Assembly (NCBI GenBank): GCA_014240165.1
Contig: JAAZXM010000044.1
Location: 1 to 34,144, forward strand
Origin: Myxococcales bacterium
GTDB taxonomy: Bacteria > Myxococcota_A > UBA9160 > UBA4427
Reading direction: 5' to 3'
Length of the DNA: 34,144 bases
Below, piece by piece: positions 23,432 to 32,863 of the stretch (position 1 is its first letter; each line of letters begins with the position of its first letter). The position numbers were made by a program, and so were the translations under genes. The notes under the pieces were generated by a model that did no database searches, was not told the DNA's origin, and was given only the letters and a program-made list of their open reading frames with translations.

Positions 23432-24715
23432 TCAGTTTTCTCGGTCTTCATCCGGTCTTGGGTCTTCGTAAAAGCGCCAGCGCTTGCCGACGATCAGGCG
23501 CGCCCCGCGCTGAAAGCTCACGAAGGCCATGGCCCATTGCAGCATGACGAGGAGCCGGTTCCTGAAGCCGATCAGGTAGTAGATGTGGATCACGAGCCAA
23601 ACCCACCATGCGGGCCTCCCGGCGAAACGAATGGCGCCGATTTCGGCGACGGCTCGGCTGCGGCCGATGGTCGCCATCCTGCCTTTGTCGCGATACCGAA
23701 AGTCTGGAGATGAGCCGCCGCGAAGACTCTTGCGGATTTTCTTTGCCAGGTAGTGGCCCTGTTGCAGGGCAACGGGAGCGATGCCGGGAAGCGGGTGCTC
23801 CCCGTCCGCCGCCAGGTGAGCCTGGTCACCCGCCACGAAGACCTCGGGATGATCGGGAAGGCTCAGGTCGGGGTTGACGATGGCCCGGCCCTGGCGATCG
23901 AGTTCGACTCCCAGGCTCTGGTTGATCTCCGGGCCCCGAACGCCGGCGGCCCAGAGCACGGTCCTGGCGGCGATGCGCTCTTCGCCGATCTCCACCCCGG
24001 ATTCGCTGATCTGGGTGACATGGCTTCCGGTCCAGACCTGGACACCAAGGCTTTCGAGGTCGCTCATGGCGCGGCTCGAGAGCCGCTCTGAAAAACTCGG
24101 CAGCACGCGCTCGCCGGCTTCGATCAGAAGGATTCGGGCGTGCTTGGGGTCGATGGTGCGAAAATCCCGCGCGAGGGTGTGCCGGCTGATTTCTCCGATG
24201 GCACCCGCGAGTTCAACACCGGTGGGGCCTCCGCCCACGACGACGAAAGAGAGCAGGGCTTTCTGTCGATCATGATCGGTCTCGGTTTCGGCTTCCTCGA
24301 ACGCTTCGAGCACGCGGCGCCTGATCTCGAGGGCCTGCTCCACGGTCTTCAGGCCCGGAGCATCTGCCTCCCACGCTTCGTTGCCGAAATAGGTGTGGCG
24401 GACGCCGCAGGCAAGGATGAGATAATCGTAGCTGTGGCTGCCCTTGTCGGTGAGAACCTGGCGCTCGCCGAGATCGATCGCCGTTGCCCGTTCTCTGCGA
24501 ACCGCGGCTCGGGGGTTCCTCGAGAGGAGGCTGCGGATCGGTGCAGCGATTTCCGCAGGGCTGAGAACAGCCATGGCAACCTGGTAGAGCAGGGGTTGGA
24601 AGAGGTGGTAATTGCGCTCATCCAGGAGCGTGATTTCCACGTCGCGTTCCCGGGCCAATCCTCTGGCGGCGCTCAAGCCAGCAAACCCGCCGCCCACGAT
24701 GACCACTTTCGGCAT
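23432..24715 (-). CDS. Type II NADH dehydrogenase-like FAD oxidoreductase
   Basis: This 427-residue protein has an N-terminal FAD-binding GGGFAGLSAAR at about residues 8-18. A second NAD(P)-binding VVGGGPTGVELAGAIGE lies near 164, and VFVAGDQAHL near 300 is the flavin-contacting ATG-type motif. A C-terminal hydrophobic segment (WWVWLVIHIYYLIGFRNRL) anchors such enzymes to the inner membrane. It would pass electrons from NADH to quinone without pumping protons. The ATG at 24715 begins directly with the Rossmann strand MPKVVIVGGG. Monocistronic as seen here. Confidence 0.92.
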   Translation of the reverse strand: MPKVVIVGGGFAGLSAARGLARERDVEITLLDERNYHLFQPLLYQVAMAVLSPAEIAAPIRSLLSRNPRAAVRRERATAIDLGERQVLTDKGSHSYDYLILACGVRHTYFGNEAWEADAPGLKTVEQALEIRRRVLEAFEEAETETDHDRQKALLSFVVVGGGPTGVELAGAIGEISRHTLARDFRTIDPKHARILLIEAGERVLPSFSERLSSRAMSDLESLGVQVWTGSHVTQISESGVEIGEERIAARTVLWAAGVRGPEINQSLGVELDRQGRAIVNPDLSLPDHPEVFVAGDQAHLAADGEHPLPGIAPVALQQGHYLAKKIRKSLRGGSSPDFRYRDKGRMATIGRSRAVAEIGAIRFAGRPAWWVWLVIHIYYLIGFRNRLLVMLQWAMAFVSFQRGARLIVGKRWRFYEDPRPDEDREN

Positions 24716-24839
24716 AGCTGCCCGCTCTGAATCAAGAGATAACGAAGAACTCGCTGCCTCCAGTCTACACGGCCTGCCATTCGGATCGAGCCGAATTTCG
24801 GATTATGGAAATTTGCGGCCTGAGCGCGAGAACGGCGGA

Positions 24840-24872
24840 GTTCCGGCGCGCCGCTGGGCGACGCGCCGGAAC
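24840..24872 (-). terminator. Perfect 11-bp GC-rich hairpin after the small secreted gene
   Basis: GTTCCGGCGCG and CGCGCCGGAAC flank an 11-nt loop, 13 bp past the stop of the leftward gene at 24886. No T-run follows on either strand, so it may be a stability hairpin or a Rho-aided terminator. Confidence 0.45.
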
Positions 24873-24885
24873 AGGGGTTCAGAAA

Positions 24886-25383
24886 TTAGCGATTGGCAAC
24901 CACCGAAAAGAGGATGGTCCCCTGTCGACGATTATGGTGGGCGGCCAGGTCCGTAATGGCATGAGGCGCCAGGAGCACAGCAGAACCTCGAACACGCGGG
25001 CTCGTTTTACAGTTCACGTGGCCGACAAAATCCACACTATTCCCGAAATCCGAGGCAAACACGAAGCGCAGTCCGCCTCCGGGAATGTATACCCGCACCC
25101 GACCGACGGGCTCGCCATCGGCGTTGAAGGCGTGGCAACCGACTCGGGCCCGATCGCGGCTGATATTCGTGAAGACCAGAGCGGTATCGATGAGATCACG
25201 ATCACGGATATCCATCGCGTCCCGCAGTTCGGCGGAACCGCGGTCGATTGCGACTTCGTCCATCTCGCTGGCCGGAAGTTCCGCAACCTGGGCGGCGCCA
25301 TAGGACGGCAGAAGAAGGCCCAAAAGAGCGATCCAAATTGCTGTCTTTCGCATCGTTTGACTGGAATTGCTTCTGGAAATCAT
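24886..25383 (-). CDS. Small secreted protein of unknown function
   Basis: This 165-residue protein has a signal peptide (TAIWIALLGLLLPSYGAAQ). The ATG at 25383 is preferred because an AAGGGGAA site lies about 5 bp upstream; an ATG ten codons in has none. The mature part is beta-rich (TALVFTNISRDRARVGCHAF, VRVYIPGGGLRFVFASDF) with two Cys residues (VGCHAF, HVNCKT) that could form a disulfide. A single small beta-sandwich fold is plausible. I recognise no family; function unknown. It is probably periplasmic or extracellular, transcribed alone. Confidence 0.7.
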   Translation of the reverse strand: MISRSNSSQTMRKTAIWIALLGLLLPSYGAAQVAELPASEMDEVAIDRGSAELRDAMDIRDRDLIDTALVFTNISRDRARVGCHAFNADGEPVGRVRVYIPGGGLRFVFASDFGNSVDFVGHVNCKTSPRVRGSAVLLAPHAITDLAAHHNRRQGTILFSVVANR

Positions 25384-25756
25384 CCGAATTCCCCTTGCTT
25401 ATGCCCGGAGCCGAATTGCTCCTTGGGTATACGACTCCAACACGGGGTGGAGAGGAAAGTTTCGGGTGTTCTGTTTTTTTTAGACTGTCGATTGAGCCTT
25501 AACCCTCAGAGCGAAGGTCAATGCGTCGCGCTTCGGGGGCTTTCCCGCGGTGGTTGCCGGCTTAATCCATGTGGCTGAGCCCGCTGCGATCATGAGGGTT
25601 GCCGCTGGCCTGCGCGGTGATTTCTCTGATTGCGGGCTGTGAGCGAAGGCCTCCTCGCTCCCCGCGGATGGGATCAAAGAGAGGCAGATCGCAAGCAATC
25701 GGCGTTTTCGCGCGCTATTGCTTCTGCGCTTTCGGAATGAAAGGGAGGTTCGTAAC
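25384..25756. other. 373-bp divergent intergenic region
   Basis: No gene is visible. It holds the leader regions of the small secreted gene (leftward) and the CoA transferase gene (rightward). An eight-T run lies near 25470-25480. I could not pick a convincing -35/-10 pair. Confidence 0.5.
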
Positions 25757-26971
25757 TTGGCCGTCGGCGCGCTGTCGCATATCCGTGTTCTCGACCTTTC
25801 CCGCATCCTGGCGGGCCCGTGGACGACGCAATCCCTGGCAGACCTTGGAGCGGATGTCATCAAGGTGGAGCGGCCAGGCCAGGGAGACGACACCCGGGGC
25901 TGGGGGCCGCCCTATCTTGAAGGGGACTCGGCACGCTCGGCCTATTTCTGCTCAGTGAACCGCAACAAGCGTTCTCTTGCTTTGGATCTGGGAGATCCCG
26001 CAGCGGCTGGTGTTCTTCGCAAACTCGCTGGCGAATGCCAGGTGGTGGTGGAGAATTTCAAGCGGGGCAGCCTGGCAAGGTATGGGCTGGACTATGCGAG
26101 CCTGGCCGAGGAAAACCCGGCACTCGTATATTGTTCGATCACGGGCTTCGGGCAGGATGGACCCGAGGCGGACAGGGCCGGCTATGACTTCATGATCCAG
26201 GGCCTGGCAGGCCTCATGAGCGTTACGGGCGAGCCCGGAGGCATGCCGATGAAGGTGGGCGTGGCTCTATCGGACGTGTTGACCGGCCTGAACGCCACGG
26301 TGGCGATCCTGGCCGCACTCAACCATGCCGAGCGCACGGGCGAGGGGCAATTCATCGATATGAGCCTCTTCGATGTGACGGTGGCCAGCCTGGCCAACCA
26401 AGCTGCGAATTTTCTCTTCACGGACACGCCGCCTTCCCGGCTCGGCAACGCCCACCCGAATATCGTGCCCTACCAGGTTTTCGAGGTCGCTGATGGCCAC
26501 CTGATCCTGGCGGTGGGCAACGATGCCCAATTCGGGCGCTTCTGCGCACTCTGCGGTTTGCAGGAAGTCGCCGAGGATGAACGCTTCTCGACCAACGACG
26601 CGCGTGTTCGTCATCGCGAGGAACTCGTGCCCCAAGTGGCCAAAGCGATGCTCGGGAAAACCCGTGCTGCGTGGCTGGACGAACTCGGAAAGGCGGGCAT
26701 CCCGGCTGGCCCCATCAACGATATCGGTCAGGCCTTCTCCGAACCCCAAGCCGAGTTCCGCGGGCTTTCGGCCCAGGTCATGGACGATGATGGCAGGCCC
26801 ATCCCCACCGTGCGCAGCCCGCTTCGCCTCTCGGCGACACCTCCCGAACTCCGTCTGCCTCCGCCCCGGCTCGGCCAGCATACCCGGGAAGTCTTGCGCG
26901 AACTCGTGGGCTTGGACGAAGCGGCGATCGATGCGCTCGTCTCTTCATCATCCGGAGAGAATTCGCGATGA
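25757..26971 (+). CDS. CaiB/BaiF-type (class III) CoA transferase
   Basis: The protein has 404 residues from a TTG at 25757, chosen for an AAGGGAGGT site 7 bp upstream and because the family normally begins with a short strand before LDLSRILAGPWTTQ. Class III marks are ADLGADVIKVERP near 28, NRNKRSLALDL near 75 and GYDFMIQGLAGLMSVTG near 145, whose Asp is the catalytic carboxylate. GVALSDVLTGLNA follows. These dimeric cytoplasmic enzymes move CoA between carboxylic acids, often for degradation of fatty, branched or bile-type acids; the donor and acceptor are not readable. The glycosyltransferase gene starts 84 bp later on the same strand. Confidence 0.93.
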   Translation: MAVGALSHIRVLDLSRILAGPWTTQSLADLGADVIKVERPGQGDDTRGWGPPYLEGDSARSAYFCSVNRNKRSLALDLGDPAAAGVLRKLAGECQVVVENFKRGSLARYGLDYASLAEENPALVYCSITGFGQDGPEADRAGYDFMIQGLAGLMSVTGEPGGMPMKVGVALSDVLTGLNATVAILAALNHAERTGEGQFIDMSLFDVTVASLANQAANFLFTDTPPSRLGNAHPNIVPYQVFEVADGHLILAVGNDAQFGRFCALCGLQEVAEDERFSTNDARVRHREELVPQVAKAMLGKTRAAWLDELGKAGIPAGPINDIGQAFSEPQAEFRGLSAQVMDDDGRPIPTVRSPLRLSATPPELRLPPPRLGQHTREVLRELVGLDEAAIDALVSSSSGENSR

Positions 26972-27055
26972 ATCCCTTGCGGTATGGTAGATTCCGCCGG
27001 GCGAGCAGAGGGCTTTTGGTCAACGCCACACCACCGGTCGAATTAGGGTCTCTTC

Positions 27056-28090
27056 TTGAGGAATCCGCGGGCAGTCACTATCTACGCGCAGAACGTGAAT
27101 ATTGGTGGTGCGAAGATCCTGTTGCAGACCCTGGTGCAACGACTGCTCTCCGCGCATCCGGAACTTCGAGTTCGCGTTCTGCTGGCCGATTCGCAAGATC
27201 TCGACGTTGACGATTCGAGAATCACGAAGGAAATTCTTAGGGGCCCCTGGCAGAAGGTCAGGGCCATGTGGCGGCGGGAAGAGAATGTTCTCTACTTCGG
27301 GAACCTTCCCCCTCTGCGCCGGGCGAAAGACAGCCTCCTCTACGTTCATAATCTGTACATCACGCTGACTCCTGGCGACTTGCTCTCCGACCCCCTGATG
27401 AGTGTGGGGCAGAAACTCAAATATGGTCTGCTGAACACGTATTTGCGTTGCTTCTCTCGCCGCGCGGGTTCTGTGGCGTGCCAGACTCCGGCAATGAAGA
27501 GCCGCCTGGAGGCCTTCGTCTCGGAGTCCGTCGAGGTGTTGCCCTTTTACCGGTCGCCGATTGCGCAGGATCTGCCCAAGGTATTTGACTTCTGTTATGT
27601 CGGGATCCCGACAGAGCATAAGAATCATGGCCGTTTTCTCGAAGCTCTCTCGGTCCTCAGCCAAGAGGGTGTGGAGGCTCGAGTTGCGCTGACGATTTCC
27701 GACGCGCCCGCGGATCGGGCCCTGGTCGCGGCTGTTGAGCAGTTGAACCAAAAGGGAGTCGTGACGGTCAGAAATTGGGGTTTGGTCAGCTTCGAGGAAG
27801 CCTGCTCGATTTACAATCAAAGCCGATCACTATTCTTCCCTTCGCTGAAGGAGAGTTTCGGGATGCCCGTGGTGGAGGCCCTGGAATTGGGCCTGCCACT
27901 CTTGATCTCGGATCTCCCCTACGCGGATGCCCTCGTGCGAGGGGGGATTCGCTTCGACCCCTATTCGGTGGACTCCATGGTGGCCGCCATGAAGCAGTTC
28001 CTAAACCAGCCAGAGGGCGTTCCCAGGCCCGAACTTTTGACCGAAGACGCCTCGGAGAGAATTATCCAGCGACTCATGGGCGAGGGATAA
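27056..28090 (+). CDS. GT4-family glycosyltransferase
   Basis: This 344-residue protein has a GT-B layout. The N-terminal half starts AQNVNIGGAKILLQ, the loop where GT4 enzymes bind their acceptor. The C-terminal half has KESFGMPVVEALELGLPLL, with the two Glu of the E-x7-E motif that bind the sugar nucleotide, followed by SDLPYADAL. The only available start is a TTG at 27056, because an in-frame stop lies at 27044; the ribosome site is weak. It is cytoplasmic or membrane-peripheral and would add a sugar to a polysaccharide, lipid or protein precursor. No other surface-polysaccharide genes are adjacent, so its target is open. Confidence 0.85.
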   Translation: MRNPRAVTIYAQNVNIGGAKILLQTLVQRLLSAHPELRVRVLLADSQDLDVDDSRITKEILRGPWQKVRAMWRREENVLYFGNLPPLRRAKDSLLYVHNLYITLTPGDLLSDPLMSVGQKLKYGLLNTYLRCFSRRAGSVACQTPAMKSRLEAFVSESVEVLPFYRSPIAQDLPKVFDFCYVGIPTEHKNHGRFLEALSVLSQEGVEARVALTISDAPADRALVAAVEQLNQKGVVTVRNWGLVSFEEACSIYNQSRSLFFPSLKESFGMPVVEALELGLPLLISDLPYADALVRGGIRFDPYSVDSMVAAMKQFLNQPEGVPRPELLTEDASERIIQRLMGEG

Positions 28091-28152
28091 GCTGACTTGT
28101 CTTCCGAGAATCAGTCGAACCTGATACAGGAAGCGCGCGGTGCAGTCGGGGG

Positions 28153-29706
28153 TCAGGATGAGGCTTTTTCGAGGTTCGGGGCAGGCGAGGGGGCTGAAGG
28201 GGGCGCGCTATCTCCCTCGCTATTCGAGGAAGCCTCCGGTAGCCATTCGAGATCCAGGCTCCAGCCGCCGCCGAGGGCTCGGTAGAGTTTGACGGTTGCG
28301 AGCCGTTCATCGAGTCTGGACTTGGAGAGGTCAAACATGGCGGGAAAGAGGTCCTGCTGCGCCTGGAGGACCTCGAAGTAATTGGCGAGGCCCTGCTCAT
28401 AGCGAGCGAGGGATAGGCTGACCGACTCGTCGAGCTGCGCCACTTGCCTTTCTTGGGCGATTCTTCGCTCCTTTCGGAGCCTGCGTTCGGTCAGCGCGTT
28501 GGAGACTTCAGCGAAGGCGTTGAGCGCCGTGAGTTCGTAATTCGCCTTGCTCTCCTCCCAGACCGCTTGCTGCCCCTTGTACTCGGCATAGAGCAGGCCG
28601 CCCTTGAAGAGGGGCCCTGAGAGCTCACCGGCGAGATTCCAGAGGCTGGTGCTTCCGCTGGTGAGGTCTCCAAGGGTTTCGGATGTACCACCCCACATGC
28701 TGACCAGACCGACTCGAGGGAGAAAATTACCCATGGCGACGCCTACCTGGGCATTGGTCGAGATGACCTGTTGCTCGGCTTGGCGAATATCGGGACGGCG
28801 TTCCATCAGCTTGGAGGGCAGGCCTGGAGGAAGCTCGGGCATGTGCTGATCAATGAGTGGGCTGCCCCGCGGAATTTTTCCCGGGGGCCGGCCCAGGAGG
28901 ATCGAGAGTTGATTCTCCACGGCGGCGATATTGATTTCAACGGCAGGCAGGCTGGCTTCTGCCTGGGCCTGGGCGGCGGCGGCCCGGGTCACTTCGAGCT
29001 TGGAGGCGACTCCGCCCTGAAATTTGCGTGTGAAGAGATCGAGGGTATCGGTGAAGGCTTCCACAGCATCGGTCGCTATGGCGTGGGTTGCGTCGAGTTC
29101 CAGGAGCGCGAAATAGAGAGACGCGACATCGGCGACGACCGAGAGAAGCACTCCGCGTTGAAAGTCCTCGGATGCCAGCAACTGAGCCCGGGCGGCTTCG
29201 CTTGCGCGCCGAATGCGTCCCCAGAGATCGATTTCCCAGGCAACATTGAGAGCGCCTGCGTAGCTGCTGTATTCGATCGCGCTGCCCGGTTCGCGGACAA
29301 TGGCCGCCTTGGTTTTCCCGCCACTCCCCCCATAGGTGGCTTGGGGAAAGAAAGCCGAGTTGGTTGCTGAGGCTTGCCGGCTGGCCTGCTCCGTTCGTGC
29401 AACGGCGATCTCAAGGTTCAGATTGTTCCGGAGGGCCGTGTCGATGAGGTCGACCAGGACGGGGTCCTCGAAAACCTGCCACCAGGGGAGGTCGGCGAGG
29501 GATTCCGCCTGGCTTGAACTCAGGCTGTCCCGATAGGCTTCAGGGATCTCGACTGGGGGCTGTTTGTAGTTCGGCCCGATCGCACAACCGAGCTGGAGTA
29601 CGAGAGTCAGAGTACCGATGACGAGGGAGGGGGGAAGGGGGCGGTTTTTTGTGGGCCCGGCCCGGAAGCGAGCACTGAGTCCGGCTTTTCCGGGGAGGGT
29701 GCTCAC
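28153..29706 (-). CDS. RND efflux outer-membrane channel lipoprotein (OprM/NodT type)
   Basis: The 517-residue protein has a signal peptide ending at LQLGC, a lipobox, followed by GPNYKQPPVEIPEAY, the standard start of OprM/NodT channels. Two long helical hairpin repeats with Ala/Gln-rich coiled coils follow (around residues 80-260 and 300-500), including SLPAVEINIAAVENQLSILL and RRPDIRQAEQQV. It would form the trimeric tunnel through the outer membrane for the pump next to it. The start is a GTG whose GTGA overlaps the pump stop, showing translational coupling. Last gene of the leftward operon. Confidence 0.93.
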   Translation of the reverse strand: MSTLPGKAGLSARFRAGPTKNRPLPPSLVIGTLTLVLQLGCAIGPNYKQPPVEIPEAYRDSLSSSQAESLADLPWWQVFEDPVLVDLIDTALRNNLNLEIAVARTEQASRQASATNSAFFPQATYGGSGGKTKAAIVREPGSAIEYSSYAGALNVAWEIDLWGRIRRASEAARAQLLASEDFQRGVLLSVVADVASLYFALLELDATHAIATDAVEAFTDTLDLFTRKFQGGVASKLEVTRAAAAQAQAEASLPAVEINIAAVENQLSILLGRPPGKIPRGSPLIDQHMPELPPGLPSKLMERRPDIRQAEQQVISTNAQVGVAMGNFLPRVGLVSMWGGTSETLGDLTSGSTSLWNLAGELSGPLFKGGLLYAEYKGQQAVWEESKANYELTALNAFAEVSNALTERRLRKERRIAQERQVAQLDESVSLSLARYEQGLANYFEVLQAQQDLFPAMFDLSKSRLDERLATVKLYRALGGGWSLDLEWLPEASSNSEGDSAPPSAPSPAPNLEKASS

Positions 29707-32700
29707 TGGCTTTCTCCGCTCGGGGGGTTCTTTTGGCGGGACGCGCCTCGGCTCGCCAATCTCTCGACGATGGAGAAGGTCGAGGGGACCATGAAGATCG
29801 AAATGCAGGTCGCGGCCAACATGCCGCCCAATACGACGGTGCCAAGCACCTGACGCGAGATGGCGCCGGATCCGCTGGCGGTCACCAGGGGCATGACGCC
29901 GAGGATGAACGCGAATGCGGTCATGAGAATCGGCCGGAGCCGGGAGCGGGCTGCATCCAACGCCGCCTCCTCGATTCCGCTGCCCTCGGCCATCTTGGCC
30001 CGGGCGAACTCCACGATCAAGATGGCGTTCTTCGCCGACAGCCCGATCAGCATGACGAGTCCAATTTGGGTGTACAGATCATTGCTGAATGAGCGAGACA
30101 GCAATCCCAGGAAAGCTCCCATTACGGCGATGGGGGTAGTGAGAAGCACGCCGAATGGAAGCGCCCAACTCTCGTACTGTGCGGCCAGGATCAGGAAGAC
30201 CATCAGGAGCGAGAAGCCGAAAATCACGGCAGGGGATATGCCCTCGGAGGCTTCCTTGGCCTGGTAGGCCATGCCCATGTAGTCGTAGCCCATGCCCTGG
30301 GGCATGACGTCCGCGAAGAGTTCTTCGAGGGCCGCCATGGCCTGCCCCCCGCTATAGCCCGGCGCGGGGACGACCATCATCTGGGCCGTGTTGTGCTGGT
30401 TGAAGCGCATGGTGAATTCCGGCCCGTAGATTTTCTCGGTCGAGACGATCGCCGCGAGAGGAACCATGCCTCCTTCAGAATTCTTGACGTAGAAGCGGCC
30501 GAGATTCTCCGCTTCGTTTCGGTACGCGCCCTCCGCCTGAATATAGACCTGCCATACGCGTCCAAATCGATTGAAGTAGTTGATGAAGATCCCGCCCATG
30601 TAGGCCTGCAGGGTCTGGTAGACGCTGTCCAGGGGAATATTCTGTTTGAGCACCATGTCGCGGTTCACGTCCGCGAAGACCTGGGGCACGTCGAATTGTG
30701 CAGTGGTGACGACGCGAGCCAGTTCCGGCCTGTCCTTGCTGGCCTCGATGAATCGCTTGGTCTGTTCCGCGAGGAAGGGGATTCCGCGGCTGTCGCGATC
30801 CTCGAGCATGAAGGTGATGCCTCCCGCGTTACCCACGCCGGGAATCGCAGGGGGAGGGAATGTAAACGCCACGGCACCGGGGAACGCGGCAAGCTTGGCG
30901 TTCAGGCGGTGGGTGAGTACGTCGGCGGTCAGACCGTCTGGATCGCGATCCCCCCACGGCGTGAGGGTGACGAAGAAAAATCCGTTGTAGGTGGTCTGGA
31001 CTCCGGAGAGCAGGCTGAATCCCACCACGGTGTTGTAACTCTGAACTCCGGGTGTTTCGGCGAGAATTTTTTCGATTTCCTTGCAGGCCTCATTGGTGCG
31101 TTGAAGGGAGGCGGCTGGAGGCAGTTGGACGTTCAGGAAGAGATAACCTTGATCCTCTTGAGGCAAAAAGCTTGTGGGCAGACGGCCACCCACGAGCACG
31201 ACCATCAGTACGACCGATACAAGGGCAAGTATCGAGAAACCTGATTTTCGGATCAGGTATCCGCACCAGGCCAGGTAACCATTTCGGAGTCGGTCGAATG
31301 ACCGGTTGAAGGCCTGAAAGAAACGCGCGAGGAGGTTGTGGGATTCCTTCCGCGGGCGCAGCAGCATGCCCGCCAGGGCGGGGCTCAGGGTCAGCGCGTT
31401 GATCGATGAGAAGAGAACCGAAACCGCGATGGTCACGGCGAACTGTTGATAAAGGCGCCCTGTGATTCCCGGAATGAATGCGGTCGGGATGAAGACCGCC
31501 ATCAGGATCAATGTCGTTGCGATAATGGGCGAGGTGACTTCCTTCATCGCCTGGATGGCCGCATCCTTTGATGAAAGACCCTGTTCGATTTTTTGCTCCA
31601 CGGCCTCGACTACGACGATCGCGTCGTCCACCACAATGCCGATGGCGAGGACGAGGCCGAAAAGCGAAAGAGTGTTGATGGAGAATCCCAGCAGGGGAAA
31701 GAGCATGAAGGTGCCCACAAGCGAAACCGGAACGGCGAGAAGCGGGATCAGGGTGGCGCGGAAGCTCTGGAGAAAAATGAAAACCACGAGGATCACAAGG
31801 GCGAGCGCCTCGAAGAGGGTGATGACGATTTCCCGGACTCCTTCGCGGACGGCTTCCGTGGTATCGAGCGACGTCACGTAGTCGAGGCCCTCGGGAAATT
31901 TCACCTTCAGGGAGTCCATCAGCTCACGCGCTTCGGTCATGGTGGCCAGGGCGTTGGATCCGGGTCGCTGATAGATGGCAATAATGGCCGAAGGTTTTCC
32001 GTTGAAGCGGCCTTTCAGGTTGTAGGTCTGGGCCCCGAGTTCTACCCGCGCAACGTCCTTGACACGGACAAGGGAACCATCCGCCGCTGCGCGAACGACG
32101 ATGTTTTCGAAATCCTCGAGGGTGTCGAGGCGTCCTTGGGCGCGAACGGTGTAGGTGAATTCCTGGCCGGCGGGCACCGGCTGTGCGCCTATCTGGCCGG
32201 CCGGGTTGACGGTGTTCTGCGTCTGGATCGCGTTGACGATCTCGGGGACGGTGATCCCCATACTCGCCAGGGTATTGGGGTCGACCCAGATGCGCATGGC
32301 GTATTCACCCGCGCCGTAGATATTGACCTGGCTGATGCCATCGAGCTGCGACATGGCATCGAAGACATTGATGTAGGCGTAGTTGGACAAGAAGAGCGCG
32401 TCATAGGCGTCGTCCGGAGAATAAAGAGAAAAGAGCGCCATCGGGCTGGTGGAGGCCTGGCGCACCGTGACGCCGAAATCCCGGACCGCCGAAGGCAGCT
32501 TTGCTTCGGATTCGGAGTAGCGCATCTGGGTGAGGATCTGATCGGTATTTGGGTCGGTCTCCACGGAAAAATTGACCTGGAGAACCATGATCCCGTTGTT
32601 CGCGTTGGTCGAATACATGTAGTTCATGCCTTCGACGCCGCTCACGCTTTCCTCGATGGGCGTGGCCACCGCTTTCTGGACCGTCATCGCGTCTGCGCCC

Positions 32701-32849
32701 ACGTAGGTTGTCACGATGCTGATCTGGGGCGGCGCAATATTCGGGAATTGCGAAATCGGGAGATCGAGTGCAGCAACGGCTCCCAGAATCACCATGATGA
32801 TGGCGATCACCATGGAAACAATGGGCCGATGAATAAAGAAACTGGACAT
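29703..32849 (-). CDS. RND multidrug efflux pump, HAE1 family (AcrB/MexF-like)
   Basis: This 1048-residue inner-membrane protein is full length for HAE1 transporters. It starts SSFFIHRPIVSMVIAI, then LDLPISQFPNIAPP. The proton-relay residues are present: two Asp in LAIGIVVDDAIVVVEA (TM4) and Lys in GLSAKNAILIVEFA (TM10). Two large periplasmic loops lie after TM1 and TM7, and PTSFLPQEDQGY is typical of the second. It would use proton flow to expel hydrophobic or amphiphilic compounds. The stop overlaps the outer-membrane gene, and the adaptor ends only 14 bp before its ATG, so the three-gene order is adaptor-pump-channel, as in mexEF-oprN. Confidence 0.95.
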   Translation of the reverse strand: MSSFFIHRPIVSMVIAIIMVILGAVAALDLPISQFPNIAPPQISIVTTYVGADAMTVQKAVATPIEESVSGVEGMNYMYSTNANNGIMVLQVNFSVETDPNTDQILTQMRYSESEAKLPSAVRDFGVTVRQASTSPMALFSLYSPDDAYDALFLSNYAYINVFDAMSQLDGISQVNIYGAGEYAMRIWVDPNTLASMGITVPEIVNAIQTQNTVNPAGQIGAQPVPAGQEFTYTVRAQGRLDTLEDFENIVVRAAADGSLVRVKDVARVELGAQTYNLKGRFNGKPSAIIAIYQRPGSNALATMTEARELMDSLKVKFPEGLDYVTSLDTTEAVREGVREIVITLFEALALVILVVFIFLQSFRATLIPLLAVPVSLVGTFMLFPLLGFSINTLSLFGLVLAIGIVVDDAIVVVEAVEQKIEQGLSSKDAAIQAMKEVTSPIIATTLILMAVFIPTAFIPGITGRLYQQFAVTIAVSVLFSSINALTLSPALAGMLLRPRKESHNLLARFFQAFNRSFDRLRNGYLAWCGYLIRKSGFSILALVSVVLMVVLVGGRLPTSFLPQEDQGYLFLNVQLPPAASLQRTNEACKEIEKILAETPGVQSYNTVVGFSLLSGVQTTYNGFFFVTLTPWGDRDPDGLTADVLTHRLNAKLAAFPGAVAFTFPPPAIPGVGNAGGITFMLEDRDSRGIPFLAEQTKRFIEASKDRPELARVVTTAQFDVPQVFADVNRDMVLKQNIPLDSVYQTLQAYMGGIFINYFNRFGRVWQVYIQAEGAYRNEAENLGRFYVKNSEGGMVPLAAIVSTEKIYGPEFTMRFNQHNTAQMMVVPAPGYSGGQAMAALEELFADVMPQGMGYDYMGMAYQAKEASEGISPAVIFGFSLLMVFLILAAQYESWALPFGVLLTTPIAVMGAFLGLLSRSFSNDLYTQIGLVMLIGLSAKNAILIVEFARAKMAEGSGIEEAALDAARSRLRPILMTAFAFILGVMPLVTASGSGAISRQVLGTVVLGGMLAATCISIFMVPSTFSIVERLASRGASRQKNPPSGESQ

Positions 32850-32863
32850 CAGGGGGACTTCGG

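Noticed and set aside
26968..27210. Short frame overlapping the CoA transferase stop (ATGA) and the glycosyltransferase start
   Set aside because: The overlap looks like coupling, but the frame runs into the glycosyltransferase gene with antisense-like Arg/Ser composition and no recognisable fold.
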